Shown piece after piece: positions 47,254 through 56,374 of a stretch of DNA of 64,000 nt. The first letter of the stretch is position 1. Each line of letters starts with the position of its first letter. Source of the stretch: Bacteroidota bacterium (GTDB lineage: Bacteria; Bacteroidota; Bacteroidia; M30B66); assembly GCA_027490225.1 (NCBI GenBank), contig JAIXYK010000049.1, positions 1 to 64,000 on the forward strand. The letters are read 5' to 3'. Made by a program: the position numbers and the translations under genes. Under the pieces are notes generated by a model. The model did no database searches. It saw only the letters and a list, made by a program, of their open reading frames with translations, and had not been told where the DNA came from.

Positions 47254-47787
47254 ATGGGACAAAGAAAAATACTTGATGCCGAGCAATGCAACCTTACTTT
47301 GCAACGCCTCAGCTTTCAATTAATTGAAAATCACGACCATTTTATAGATAGTGTCATTATCGGACTTCAACCTCGTGGAATTGCTCTTGCGAAGCTATTA
47401 TACAGTAAAATTTGTTTGAATATTGGAAATGAATTTCCATTCGGAGAATTAGATACCACCTTTTTTAGAGACGATTTTAAGTTAAAACCCCTCATTCCAC
47501 AAACTACTTCTATCGATTTTCAAATTGAAAATAAAAGGGTAATCCTGATAGATGATGTATTGTATACCGGCCGTTCTGTGCGATCAGCATTAGACGCGCT
47601 TACGCATTTTGGTCGGCCAGCTTCTGTTGAGTTGCTTGTATTAATTGATAGAAGATTCAGCAGGCATTTGCCAATTCAGCCCGATTATGTGGGCGTAACT
47701 GTAGATGCTGTAGAGAATGAAAAAGTTATAGTAGATTGGCAAAATAATGGACAATCTGCAGAAGTTTATTTAACCACCATACAATAA
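47254..47787 (+). CDS. pyrR: PyrR-type uracil phosphoribosyltransferase / pyr regulator
   Basis: 177 residues. PRPP loop VILIDDVLYTGRSVRSALDAL and the N-terminal VIIGLQPRGIALA. In Firmicutes PyrR binds pyr mRNA and also makes UMP from uracil. With almost no leader in front of this operon, regulation by attenuation looks unlikely at this locus. Five bases before pyrB. Confidence 0.92.
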   Translation: MGQRKILDAEQCNLTLQRLSFQLIENHDHFIDSVIIGLQPRGIALAKLLYSKICLNIGNEFPFGELDTTFFRDDFKLKPLIPQTTSIDFQIENKRVILIDDVLYTGRSVRSALDALTHFGRPASVELLVLIDRRFSRHLPIQPDYVGVTVDAVENEKVIVDWQNNGQSAEVYLTTIQ

Positions 47788-47792
47788 GATAA

Positions 47793-48719
47793 ATGCTATC
47801 AGTCAATCATTTACTTGGAATAAAATACCTCAAAAAGGATGATATTGACTTAATTCTTAAAACAGCTGATACTTTTTTAGATGTTATCAATCGCCCAATT
47901 AAAAAAGTTCCTTCACTGAGAGATACGACTATTGTAAATTTATTTTTCGAGAATTCAACAAGAACCAGGTTGTCTTTCGAATTAGCTGAAAAAAGGCTTT
48001 CTGCTGATGTACTCAATTTTACAGCTTCTTCATCTTCTGTTTCTAAAGGAGAAACATTAATAGATACTGTAAATAATATTCTTGCCATGAAGGTAGACAT
48101 GGTAGTGATGAGACATCCAATGCCTGGTGCAGCTCATTTTTTATCACAACGGGTAAAATCTAAGATAGTAAATGCAGGTGATGGCGCACACGAACATCCT
48201 ACACAAGCTTTGTTAGACGCTTTTTCTATCCGTAGAAAATTAGGAGAAGTGGCTGGTAAAAAAGTATTAATTGTGGGAGATATTTTGCATTCACGTGTCG
48301 CTTTATCTAACATTTTCTGCTTGCAAAAGTTAGGTGCTGAAGTAATGGTATGCGGACCACCAACACTCATTCCTAAATACTTGCATACTTTAGGAGTGAA
48401 AGTAGAATATGACCTTAAAAAAGCACTCTTATGGTGCGATGTGGCCAACATGCTCAGGATTCAGTTAGAAAGACAAGACATTAAGTATTTTCCATCTTTA
48501 AGAGAATATACGCACTTGTACGGCTTGAATAAAGATATTTTAGATTCACTAGAAAAGCCCATTGTTATTATGCACCCGGGGCCAATCAACAGGGGAGTGG
48601 AAATAACTTCTGAAGTTGCTGATAGTGAACATGCTATTATCTTAGATCAGGTAGAAAACGGTGTAGCGGTGCGCATGGCTGTTTTGTATTTACTGGCCAA
48701 TCGTCCTGATGTAGTTTAA
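47793..48719 (+). CDS. pyrB: Aspartate carbamoyltransferase catalytic subunit
   Basis: 308 residues. Carbamoyl phosphate loop FFENSTRTRLSFELAEKRL, SSVSKGETL, HPTQALLDAFSI and HPGPINRGVEI. Second step of pyrimidine synthesis. Its operon partner here is pyrR; no pyrI or pyrC follows. Confidence 0.96.
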   Translation: MLSVNHLLGIKYLKKDDIDLILKTADTFLDVINRPIKKVPSLRDTTIVNLFFENSTRTRLSFELAEKRLSADVLNFTASSSSVSKGETLIDTVNNILAMKVDMVVMRHPMPGAAHFLSQRVKSKIVNAGDGAHEHPTQALLDAFSIRRKLGEVAGKKVLIVGDILHSRVALSNIFCLQKLGAEVMVCGPPTLIPKYLHTLGVKVEYDLKKALLWCDVANMLRIQLERQDIKYFPSLREYTHLYGLNKDILDSLEKPIVIMHPGPINRGVEITSEVADSEHAIILDQVENGVAVRMAVLYLLANRPDVV

Positions 48720-48765
48720 CTTAGATAATCCAACAAACCGAACCTTTAATCACAATATTTTAGCA

Positions 48766-48796
48766 TTGTTTGATTGAATGAATTTGTGTAAGTTTG
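48766..48796 (+). promoter_or_regulatory. Promoter of the STAS gene
   Basis: TTG at 48766-48768 and TAAGTTTG at 48789-48796, spacing exactly 20. It overlaps a possible TTG start at 48794, which supports the ATG at 48815 as the real start. Confidence 0.65.
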
Positions 48797-48814
48797 TCGA
48801 AAGTTTTAATCATT

Positions 48815-49186
48815 ATGTCATTTACACAAGAAAAAACGGAACATTACACAGTATTAAGGGTTCAGGCAGATAAATTGGACAATTCAATTGCTCCAGATTT
48901 GAAATCTGAATTGCTTTTGATTAATAAAGAAGGTGTTTGCAATGTTATTCTTGATTTAACAGATGTGAGATATTGTGATTCTTCAGGTTTATCTTCAGTA
49001 CTCGTAGGAAACAGATTGTGTAAAAACGCAAATGGTTCTTTGGTGCTAACTGGACTTCAGCCTACAGTTAAGAAGTTAATTACCATTTCTCAGTTAGACC
49101 CTGTTTTGCATATTGTTCCAACAGTAAGTGAAGCAATTGATTATCTTTTCATGGAATCTATCGAAAAAGACTTAAACAACGAATAA
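48815..49186 (+). CDS. STAS-domain protein (anti-sigma-factor antagonist type)
   Basis: 123 residues. VILDLTDVRYCDSSGLSSVLVG holds the conserved phosphorylatable serine region (DSSGL). Related to SpoIIAA; partner-switching kinases are not nearby. Probably cotranscribed with the T9SS protein gene 19 bases downstream. Confidence 0.88.
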   Translation: MSFTQEKTEHYTVLRVQADKLDNSIAPDLKSELLLINKEGVCNVILDLTDVRYCDSSGLSSVLVGNRLCKNANGSLVLTGLQPTVKKLITISQLDPVLHIVPTVSEAIDYLFMESIEKDLNNE

Positions 49187-49205
49187 CCATCCAACAAAAA
49201 AATAT

Positions 49206-50096
49206 ATGCTTAAAAAATTACTTTTTACTTTTAGTGTACTTTCCTTTTTAGGAAATGCAGCCAATGCGCAATGCACACCCGATCCAGCATTTGCAGATTC
49301 TTCTTTCGGTGTTTGGCCTGATACTGTTGACAATTTGCCATGTGCATTTTCAGATAATGCCGCTGGATATAGTACAGTTATTAATCTTAAAACTCTGGCT
49401 GATACATCATTAGCTGTTGCTGGTCAAGTTGTATCTGCCTCTGTTCAAAAATTTAGAATTCTTTCGGTAACAGGTTTACCTAATGGATTTACATATACTC
49501 CAAATGCAGCAGAATGGGTTAATGGAGGTTCAGATCCTAACTTTACTCCTGTGCAAGGTTGTGTAACATTAGATGCAACACAAGCAAGTATACAATCATT
49601 AATTGCTGCAAATCCAAATGGAATTGATTATGCGCTTACAATTAATGTTGATGCATTCATCAAATCAACTAATAACGCATTAATTAACTTTGCTTTAGGT
49701 TCTGGTAAATGGTTGTCTGATCCGGCATTATCTACTTTTGGTGTGAGTGCAATTCCTGTTACTGGATATTCTATTAAAGTAAGAGGAACGACAGGAGCTT
49801 GTAATCCACTATCAATTGGAGATGCAACTACAAATAGTTTTTCTGTTAAAGGAAACTTCCCCAATCCATTTAACCGTTCTACTAAAATCACTTACAATGT
49901 AGCGCGCAGTCAATATGTTGAATTGGCTATCTACAACATGGTAGGAACATTGGTGATGAAACAAAATATACCTTCAATTATCGGTGAAAATACTTACGAA
50001 GTTTCAGCTGAGCAGTTAAAATCTGGTATTTATTTCTACACGATAAATGATGGAAAAAAATCTATTACAAAACGCATGAACGTTAGTAATAACTAA
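49206..50096 (+). CDS. Secreted protein with T9SS type A sorting domain
   Basis: 296 residues. Signal peptide MLKKLLFTFSVLSFLGNAANAQ, then CTPDPAFADSSFGVWPDTVDNLPCA, a start seen in other secreted Bacteroidota proteins, and a sorting domain (about 215-296: NFPNPFNRSTKITYNV ... LVMKQNI ... SGIYFYTI ... KRMNVSNN). The central region has no recognised enzyme fold. Second gene after the STAS gene. Confidence 0.85.
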   Translation: MLKKLLFTFSVLSFLGNAANAQCTPDPAFADSSFGVWPDTVDNLPCAFSDNAAGYSTVINLKTLADTSLAVAGQVVSASVQKFRILSVTGLPNGFTYTPNAAEWVNGGSDPNFTPVQGCVTLDATQASIQSLIAANPNGIDYALTINVDAFIKSTNNALINFALGSGKWLSDPALSTFGVSAIPVTGYSIKVRGTTGACNPLSIGDATTNSFSVKGNFPNPFNRSTKITYNVARSQYVELAIYNMVGTLVMKQNIPSIIGENTYEVSAEQLKSGIYFYTINDGKKSITKRMNVSNN

Positions 50097-50115
50097 TTAA
50101 ACTTTTATATTTATT

Positions 50116-50150
50116 AAAGCCCTGCTTGTAGTTCCAGCAGGGCTTTTTTT
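50116..50150 (+). terminator. Terminator ending 3 bases before the rnz start
   Basis: AAAGCCCTGCTTG pairs through CAGCAGGGCTTT, then seven T. The rnz ATG is at 50154. Confidence 0.9.
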
Positions 50151-50153
50151 ATT

Positions 50154-51068
50154 ATGGCAATAGATTTAACAATTTTAGGGAGTGGTTCGGCTACGCCAAC
50201 ATTAACAAGAAACCCAACATCTCAATTTCTGCAAATTGATGGCAAGTGTTTATTGATAGATTGTGGAGAAGGAACCCAGATGCAATTGATGAAGTTTCAG
50301 CTAAAGTCAAGTAAAATTGATACTATTTTAATCAGCCATTTGCACGGTGATCATTATTTTGGATTGCCCGGACTTTTATCTTCTATGCATTTGATGGGGC
50401 GGACGGCAGTATTGAAGTTAATTGCTCCACCAGAATTGAATGATATTTTGAAAGAACAATTCAGCATTTCTCAAACCGTTTTAAATTACCCGATTGAGTT
50501 CATTGGCACACAGAATGAAATTGCAGAGACAGTATTAGAAAATGGCTCTTTTAGCATTCAAACATTTCCACTTCACCATAGAATACCTTGTACGGGATTC
50601 ATTGTAAGGGAAAAGGAAAAGCCCCGAAATATAAGGCAAGACATTATTGAAATGTATAAACCTGATGTTAGCCAGTTTAAAGCTATTAAAGCAGGTGCAG
50701 ATTTAGTTCTTCCCAATGGTCAGGTTATTCCTAATAAGCTCATTACAAATGATCCTCCGAAACCAGTTTCATATGCATTCTGCTCAGATACAGCTCCAAG
50801 TGAATCGGTTTTTGAATTTCTGGTTGACATTGATTGCTTGTATCATGAAGCGACATTTGATGAGGAATTGGTGCAAAGAGCTAAAGAAACATTCCATTCT
50901 ACAGCTAAACAAGCTGCTTTGATTGCCAAACGAGCAAATGTAAAACAACTCATTATCGGTCATTTCTCTTCCAGATATCGTGAAATTGAAACATTGCTGG
51001 CTCAGGCGCAATCTGTATTTCCTCTTACAAGAGCTGCTTTTGATGGTATGTTTCTTCAAATTAAATAA
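50154..51068 (+). CDS. rnz: Ribonuclease Z
   Basis: 304 residues, metallo-beta-lactamase fold. Metal motif H62-L-H64-G-D66-H67, N-terminal ILGSGSATPTLTRNPTS, SYAFCSDT and GHFSSRY. Cuts the 3' trailers of tRNA precursors. The conserved N-terminus fixes the start at 50154, directly behind a strong terminator. Confidence 0.95.
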   Translation: MAIDLTILGSGSATPTLTRNPTSQFLQIDGKCLLIDCGEGTQMQLMKFQLKSSKIDTILISHLHGDHYFGLPGLLSSMHLMGRTAVLKLIAPPELNDILKEQFSISQTVLNYPIEFIGTQNEIAETVLENGSFSIQTFPLHHRIPCTGFIVREKEKPRNIRQDIIEMYKPDVSQFKAIKAGADLVLPNGQVIPNKLITNDPPKPVSYAFCSDTAPSESVFEFLVDIDCLYHEATFDEELVQRAKETFHSTAKQAALIAKRANVKQLIIGHFSSRYREIETLLAQAQSVFPLTRAAFDGMFLQIK

Positions 51069-51134
51069 AAAGCAACGCAATAAAAAATTTGTTCGAATTG
51101 TTATAATTTGTACTTTTATAAAAATTTAAAGTAA

Positions 51135-51884
51135 ATGACCATATCTAAAGATAAGGTGCTTTTAGAAATAGTAAATGATAATCCCCTGCTGGCTTCAGTT
51201 GTGGATAGGTTTGGTATTCCTTATTCTAGATGGACATTAACTTTAGAGAAAGCTTGTGAAACAGATGATGTAAACATGCCGCTTTTGTTGGAAATGTTAA
51301 AAGCATTTTCAGATAGCAATCATTTCCCTAAGGCTGAATTAGATCAACTTCCTTTACAGTCGATTATCGAGTATTTGATAAAAACGCATGTTTATTATAT
51401 TAAATCTCGTTTGCCAAGAATCGAACAGTTTATAGACTTATTGGTAGATCATTATGGGAAGTTTGATATGCATTTGTATCTCTTGAAAGACTATTTTCAG
51501 GATTACAAAAGAGATATGTTGGCGCACATTTGCATAGAAGAAAGAAATTTGTTCCCGTATGTTTTGAAGTTGTTAAAAACAGATGTAAATGTATTAACCA
51601 CCAACCAGCTTTATAATTTACTTGAAGAGAATTCGATTACTCGCTTTATAAACGAGCATCACCATGTGGAGGATGAACTGGTTGAAATTAGAAGAAGATT
51701 GAATAATTACTCAGAAGCAAATAACCATAAAATTCAGATTACTACACTCTTTTATGAGTTGCGTTTGTTTGAAATTGATTTGCTTACACACGGTAAAGTT
51801 GAAGACGAAATTCTTATTCCACGTGCGCAAGAAATTGAAGAGAAACTGAAAAGGAACTTATTGCGTAAAGCAATGCTCAGTTAA
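51135..51884 (+). CDS. Hemerythrin-like protein
   Basis: 249 residues, all helical. Candidate metal ligands are in IKTHVYYI, MLAHICIEERNLFPYV, INEHHHVEDELVEIRRR and LLTHGKVEDEILIPRA, the H..E/HxxxE pattern of hemerythrin and the Ric/YtfE iron-sulfur repair group. Ferritin follows 22 bases downstream, so an iron, oxygen or nitric oxide stress role is plausible. Confidence 0.78.
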   Translation: MTISKDKVLLEIVNDNPLLASVVDRFGIPYSRWTLTLEKACETDDVNMPLLLEMLKAFSDSNHFPKAELDQLPLQSIIEYLIKTHVYYIKSRLPRIEQFIDLLVDHYGKFDMHLYLLKDYFQDYKRDMLAHICIEERNLFPYVLKLLKTDVNVLTTNQLYNLLEENSITRFINEHHHVEDELVEIRRRLNNYSEANNHKIQITTLFYELRLFEIDLLTHGKVEDEILIPRAQEIEEKLKRNLLRKAMLS

Positions 51885-51906
51885 TGATATTGAACCCCAA
51901 ATTTGT

Positions 51907-52434
51907 ATGTTAAAAAAGAATATTGAAGCTGCTTTAAACGAGCAGATTGCAACAGAAGCTCATGCTTCATTTTTATATTTAGGTCTTGCTTCTTGGTGCG
52001 ACATGAAAAGTTTTGATGGAGCAGCTGGCTTCCTTTACAAGCATTCTGAAGAAGAAAGAATGCATATGCTAAAATTGTTTCATTACATAAATGATTCTGG
52101 AGGATATGCTAAATCTCCTGAGATTAAAAAATCGAAAACAGAATATAAATCACTTGCTGATGTTTTTAAAACCATTTACGAAAGTGAAATTAAAGTAACC
52201 CAAAGTGTAATGGAATTGGTTGATTTGTGCAACCGCGAAAAAGATTTTTCTACACTTAATTTTATTCAATGGTATGTTGCTGAGCAACACGAAGAAGAAG
52301 TGTTGTTTAAGTCAATTTTAGATAAAATTGAGTTAGTAGGTGATGATGGTAAAGGTTTGTTTATGATAGACCAATACATTGAAACCCTGAATGCTAAAAA
52401 AGCCGCTGCAGAAGCTGCTGGCGGAGAAGCTTAG
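51907..52434 (+). CDS. ftnA: Non-haem ferritin
   Basis: 175 residues. Ferroxidase residues lie in NEQIATEAHASFLYLGLASWCD, HSEEERMHMLKLFHYIN and WYVAEQHEEEVLFKSI. Stores iron in a 24-mer shell. Its stop overlaps the stop of convergent miaA (4 shared bases). Confidence 0.94.
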   Translation: MLKKNIEAALNEQIATEAHASFLYLGLASWCDMKSFDGAAGFLYKHSEEERMHMLKLFHYINDSGGYAKSPEIKKSKTEYKSLADVFKTIYESEIKVTQSVMELVDLCNREKDFSTLNFIQWYVAEQHEEEVLFKSILDKIELVGDDGKGLFMIDQYIETLNAKKAAAEAAGGEA

Positions 52435-53333
52435 TCTATTTTTTTAAGTATTTCATCCAGTCCATTTGCTGGATTTATCCATATTGCAGGAGCTTGGTTT
52501 TTTAACCAGGTAACCTGCCTTTTTGCGTACCTTCTTGTGTTTTGTTGAATCAATGCAATAGTTTCATCTAGGCTAGATATCCCATCTAAATGTTGAAATA
52601 GCTCTTTGTAACCAACAGTTTGTAATGCATTTAAATGTCGATAGGGTTGAAGTGCCTCTGTTTCTGCAAGCCAGCCCTGCTCCATCATTTTTAAAGTTCG
52701 CTTGTTAATGTTGTTGTACAATTCTTCCCTATTGACATCAGTGGCAAAGTAATATGTTTTAAAATTTCTCTCTTTGACCGTTTTCTTTCTGAAACTTGAA
52801 TAAGGCTGTCCAGTTGCATTAATAATTTCTAATGCTCTGATTATCCTTTGAGGGTTATCGAGGTCAGCTTGGGATGCGAATGAAGGATCTTTCGCAATCA
52901 ATTCCGCTCTTAAGTCCACCAAACCCTCTTCTTTCCATCTTTTATTTAATGAGTCTCTTATTTCTTTAGGAATTTCAGGCATTTCATCCATTCCGTTTAA
53001 CAAGGCACTGATGTAAAGGCCTGAACCTCCGCAAACTATCTGAATGTTGTTTTGAAAGAATAAATTATCAAGTAAATTGATGGCTTCTTGTTCAAACATT
53101 CCAGCATTAAAAGGCTGACTTACAGCGCGATCTCCAATGAAATAATGTGTAGCCAGTTTTAATTCTTCTTCATTTGGCGCAGCACTTCCAATTTTTAACT
53201 CACGAAATACCTGGCGTGCATCTGCAGAAATAATAGAGCAATTGAAATGCTTTGCAAGTTGAATTGCTAATGTAGTTTTACCAGAGCCGGTTGGCCCTCC
53301 AATAACAATTACCGTTTTATTTTCAATTGGCAT
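52431..53333 (-). CDS. miaA: tRNA dimethylallyltransferase
   Basis: 300 residues. P-loop GPTGSGKT at 13-20, SADARQVFRELKIGSAAP, LDNPQRIIRALEI and the C-terminal NTRRYAKRQVTWL. Adds a prenyl group to A37 of tRNAs reading UNN codons. Third gene of the cca operon. Confidence 0.96.
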   Translation of the reverse strand: MPIENKTVIVIGGPTGSGKTTLAIQLAKHFNCSIISADARQVFRELKIGSAAPNEEELKLATHYFIGDRAVSQPFNAGMFEQEAINLLDNLFFQNNIQIVCGGSGLYISALLNGMDEMPEIPKEIRDSLNKRWKEEGLVDLRAELIAKDPSFASQADLDNPQRIIRALEIINATGQPYSSFRKKTVKERNFKTYYFATDVNREELYNNINKRTLKMMEQGWLAETEALQPYRHLNALQTVGYKELFQHLDGISSLDETIALIQQNTRRYAKRQVTWLKNQAPAIWINPANGLDEILKKID

Positions 53334-53338
53334 TTGGC

Positions 53339-54124
53339 CTATTCATCGTAATCGCTTCCGCCGCCGCCGTAACCTCCACCAAATTCGTCTTCGTCTTTTT
53401 CTCCGAATTCATCATCTTCATCATCACCAAAACCATATTCCTCATCCTCTTCGGCTGCTCCAGCTCCACTTGTTTCGGTAGTATTATTAAACTCTTCTGC
53501 CAATTTTGCAATCTCACTGTCTGTTTCTAAATCTAACTCTTCAGGCAATCCTAATACTAAATCATCATTTTCTTCTGTTTCTGCAATTTCTCCTAATTCT
53601 GGATCTTCGTCATCGCTTGCCATTGCTGCAAACATTTGCAAATCATCGTCTGCTGCTGCAATCTTTGGTTTACGTCCTCTTCCATCTGGTTCGGTTCTCT
53701 CTCTATTTGGAATGATGAGTGTTTCTTTATATTGCACAGGTGGAGCGCCAACAACTGCAGCTACTTTAGGATACACAGTTTTATACTCTGCATCGGGCAT
53801 TATTTTAATCAATTCAATATTAAAGTTCCATGGGTTGTTTTCGTCATAAGAAAACAAGAATTTCTGATGCGGATCGTCAATTCTATCAACCAAATCAACC
53901 TTGTTTAGGGGAGCTAGATTTTCACCAGTAATTTCACCAATCAATTCACCTTTTCTGAGGTTATGGTCTGCCATGTAAAAAACACCTTTGTGTTTGTTAT
54001 CAAAGCCGATGGAGCTTAGTATTTGCAAAAATAAATCTGCAAAAGTATTGTCCGCCTGCAAGTCGATATCGCGGTGGATATCATCATAATCATCAAAAAT
54101 AACACGAAATCTAAGTATACTCAT
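53339..54124 (-). CDS. pRiA4b ORF-3-like protein with long acidic tail
   Basis: 261 residues. The N-terminal domain (about 1-150: ILRFRVIFDDYDDIHRDIDLQADNTFADLFLQIL ... KFLFSYDENNPWNFNIELIKI) matches the plasmid pRiA4b ORF-3 / IS1096 passenger TnpR-like fold. The rest is disordered, dominated by Asp and Glu, ending in a Gly-rich stretch. Despite the mobile-element name it sits inside an operon between cca (ATGA overlap) and miaA (5-base gap). Function unknown; a nucleic-acid or tRNA link is inference from position. Confidence 0.8.
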   Translation of the reverse strand: MSILRFRVIFDDYDDIHRDIDLQADNTFADLFLQILSSIGFDNKHKGVFYMADHNLRKGELIGEITGENLAPLNKVDLVDRIDDPHQKFLFSYDENNPWNFNIELIKIMPDAEYKTVYPKVAAVVGAPPVQYKETLIIPNRERTEPDGRGRKPKIAAADDDLQMFAAMASDDEDPELGEIAETEENDDLVLGLPEELDLETDSEIAKLAEEFNNTTETSGAGAAEEDEEYGFGDDEDDEFGEKDEDEFGGGYGGGGSDYDE

Positions 54125-55572
54125 ATGTTTTCAGAATTCTGCGAAGATACAGAAGCTTGCAATATTCTCGCAGGAATTAAGTTCAATTTTGCACCTTCTT
54201 TCAACATAAATTCATAAGCACCTTCAAATTCGTTTGGTATCAGCCCATCCAGGATAGCTTCTCTAATGGCGGTTTTAATTATTCCTACTTCTTTGCCCGG
54301 ATTTAGCCCGAAAGTCTCCATAATATCAAGACCAGTTACAGGTGGTTGCCAATTGCGAATCTTGTCGCTTTCTTCAATTTCTTTCAATTTCACCTTCACC
54401 ACTTCGAAGTTAGACAGGTAACGTTTTACCTTTTCTTCGTTTTTAGAAGTAATATCGGCCTGGCATAAGGTCATTAAATCGTCAATATCATCACCTGCCT
54501 CAAACAGCAAGCGCCTAACTGCCGAATCGGTAACAATTTCTTTGCTTAAAACAATAGGTCTCAAATGGAGTAGTACCAACTTTTGCACGTACTTCATTTT
54601 TTCATTCAAAGGCAGTTTTAGTCGCTTGAAAATCTGGGGAACCATTCTCGCACCTTTATCTTCATGCCCGTGAAACGTCCAGCCGTGCTCAGGTTCAAAT
54701 CTTTTGGTGGCAGGTTTTGCTATGTCGTGTAATATAGCAGCCCAGCGCAACCATAAATTATCTGTGTTTACTGAAATATTATCTAATACTTGCAGCGTAT
54801 GGTAAAAATTATCTTTATGCGCCTTGCCTTTTATAACTTCTACACCATGCAAAGCAACCATTTCAGGAAAAATCAAATGCAATAATCCAGTATCAAAAAG
54901 CAATTTGAATCCAACTGATGGTTTGGGTGATTCAACGATTTTGTTTAATTCCACGGTGATTCTTTCCATAGAAACAATGCTGATTCTTTGTTTATTGGAT
55001 TGAATAGACTGTAAAGAACTTTTCTCGATTTCAAAGCCCAGTTGGCTGGCAAACCTTATGGCACGCATCATACGCAAAGGGTCGTCGCTGTAGGTTTGAT
55101 CTGGATGAAGTGGTGTTCTTAAAATTCCATTTTCCAAGTCATTTAAACCGTTAAACGGGTCAACAATTTCGTCGGTGAAAGGATTTAAGGAAATTGCTAA
55201 TGCATTAATTGTAAAATCGCGTCTTTCTTGGTCTTCCTGCAAAGTGCCATCTTCTACCAATGGCTTACGCGATTCTAATCTGTATGATTCTTTGCGAGCA
55301 CCAACAAATTCAATTTCTAAATCCTCGTGCTTCAGCATTGCTGTGCCGTAAGTTTTAAAAATGGTAATTTGTTTGGTTTGCCCCAACATTTTTGCAACTC
55401 TCTGGGCCATTTCTATTCCGCTGCCTTCCACAACCACATCAATGTCTTTGCATGGCCTTCCCAACAATTTATCTCGTACAAAACCGCCAATTATAAAGGC
55501 ACGCACATTAAGCTCAGTTGCTGCTGTGCTGAGCGTTTCAAAAATTGGATGTTCAAGAGAGATATGTTTCAA
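54121..55572 (-). CDS. cca: CCA tRNA nucleotidyltransferase with HD domain
   Basis: 483 residues. Nucleotidyltransferase motif GGFVRDKLLGRPCKDIDVVVEG, RRDFTINALA, DPLRMMRAIRFASQLGF, then an HD domain (RWAAILHDIAKP, HGHEDKGA). Adds or repairs the 3' CCA of tRNA. The start appears to be TTG at 55572; a TAATTTTG box lies 8 bases upstream and no in-frame ATG fits better. Confidence 0.93.
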   Translation of the reverse strand: MKHISLEHPIFETLSTAATELNVRAFIIGGFVRDKLLGRPCKDIDVVVEGSGIEMAQRVAKMLGQTKQITIFKTYGTAMLKHEDLEIEFVGARKESYRLESRKPLVEDGTLQEDQERRDFTINALAISLNPFTDEIVDPFNGLNDLENGILRTPLHPDQTYSDDPLRMMRAIRFASQLGFEIEKSSLQSIQSNKQRISIVSMERITVELNKIVESPKPSVGFKLLFDTGLLHLIFPEMVALHGVEVIKGKAHKDNFYHTLQVLDNISVNTDNLWLRWAAILHDIAKPATKRFEPEHGWTFHGHEDKGARMVPQIFKRLKLPLNEKMKYVQKLVLLHLRPIVLSKEIVTDSAVRRLLFEAGDDIDDLMTLCQADITSKNEEKVKRYLSNFEVVKVKLKEIEESDKIRNWQPPVTGLDIMETFGLNPGKEVGIIKTAIREAILDGLIPNEFEGAYEFMLKEGAKLNLIPARILQASVSSQNSENI

Positions 55573-55580
55573 AGCGGGCG

Positions 55581-55588
55581 CAAAATTA
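55581..55588 (-). promoter_or_regulatory. -7 element of the cca-miaA operon
   Basis: Minus strand reads TAATTTTG, an exact TAnnTTTG match, 8 bases from the TTG start of cca. Confidence 0.5.
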
Positions 55589-55643
55589 GCAGATTTTAAG
55601 GTTTTAACAGTATATGATTAATATTGCAGTAAAATTAATCAAC

Positions 55644-55940
55644 ATGAGTGCGCACATTTTAATAAATAATGAGGTAGAGCAGCAATTAGAATTTCAATTA
55701 CAAAGCGGAGAAAAGGCATTTGTAACTTATCGCTATTGGGGAAAAATAATTGTACTGATGCATACCGAAGTGCCGCAATCAGAAGAAGGAAAAGGACTTG
55801 GAAGTGAATTGGCCAGGCAGACATTCGAATGGATTCGCGCACAAAAAATAATGGCAAAGGTTTTTTGCCCATTTTTGGTAGTTTATTTAAAACGACATCC
55901 TGAATTTTTAGATGTAGTAACATCAGAAGAACTAAAATGA
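55644..55940 (+). CDS. Small GNAT-like N-acetyltransferase (YjdJ type)
   Basis: 98 residues from the ATG at 55644, preferred to an in-frame start 10 codons upstream. LEFQLQSGEKAFVTYRYWGKIIVLMHTEVPQSEEGKGLGSELARQTFEWIR has the short GNAT acetyl-CoA loop (EGKGLGSELA). Substrate unknown. Overlaps tadA as ATGA. Confidence 0.82.
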   Translation: MSAHILINNEVEQQLEFQLQSGEKAFVTYRYWGKIIVLMHTEVPQSEEGKGLGSELARQTFEWIRAQKIMAKVFCPFLVVYLKRHPEFLDVVTSEELK

Positions 55941-56374
55941 TACTAGACGATAACTATTTTATGCAAGTTGCACTCAAAGAGGCGCAGAAAGCCTTGGATG
56001 CTGATGAGGTTCCAATAGGATGCGTAATTGTGTGCAATGGAACCATCATTGCGCGTGCATTCAACAGAACCGAGCAATTAAAAGACTTTACTGCACATGC
56101 CGAAATGCAGGCATTTACCAGCGCTTCAGAGTATCTAAACAATAAGTACTTAAACGAATGCACCCTTTATGTAACGCTAGAGCCTTGCGTAATGTGTTCG
56201 GGTGCAGCCTTTTGGACACAAATTGGGCGTATTGTTTTCGGCGCTAGCGACGCAAAGCGGGGTGTTTCTCAACTTTCAAAAAACATTTTTCATCCTTCTA
56301 CAGAAATTACACAAGGAGTTTTAGCAGCAGAAAGTGCAGCTTTGTTGAGTAAATTTTTTAAAGCTAAAAGGTGA
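55937..56374 (+). CDS. tadA: tRNA-specific adenosine deaminase / nucleoside deaminase
   Basis: 145 residues. Zinc ligands H54 (TAHAEMQAF, with E56) and C84/C87 (EPCVMCSGA). Most likely TadA, which makes inosine at tRNA position 34; guanine deaminase-type relatives are possible. The tRNA genes cca and miaA are in the divergent operon next door. Confidence 0.88.
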   Translation: MILDDNYFMQVALKEAQKALDADEVPIGCVIVCNGTIIARAFNRTEQLKDFTAHAEMQAFTSASEYLNNKYLNECTLYVTLEPCVMCSGAAFWTQIGRIVFGASDAKRGVSQLSKNIFHPSTEITQGVLAAESAALLSKFFKAKR

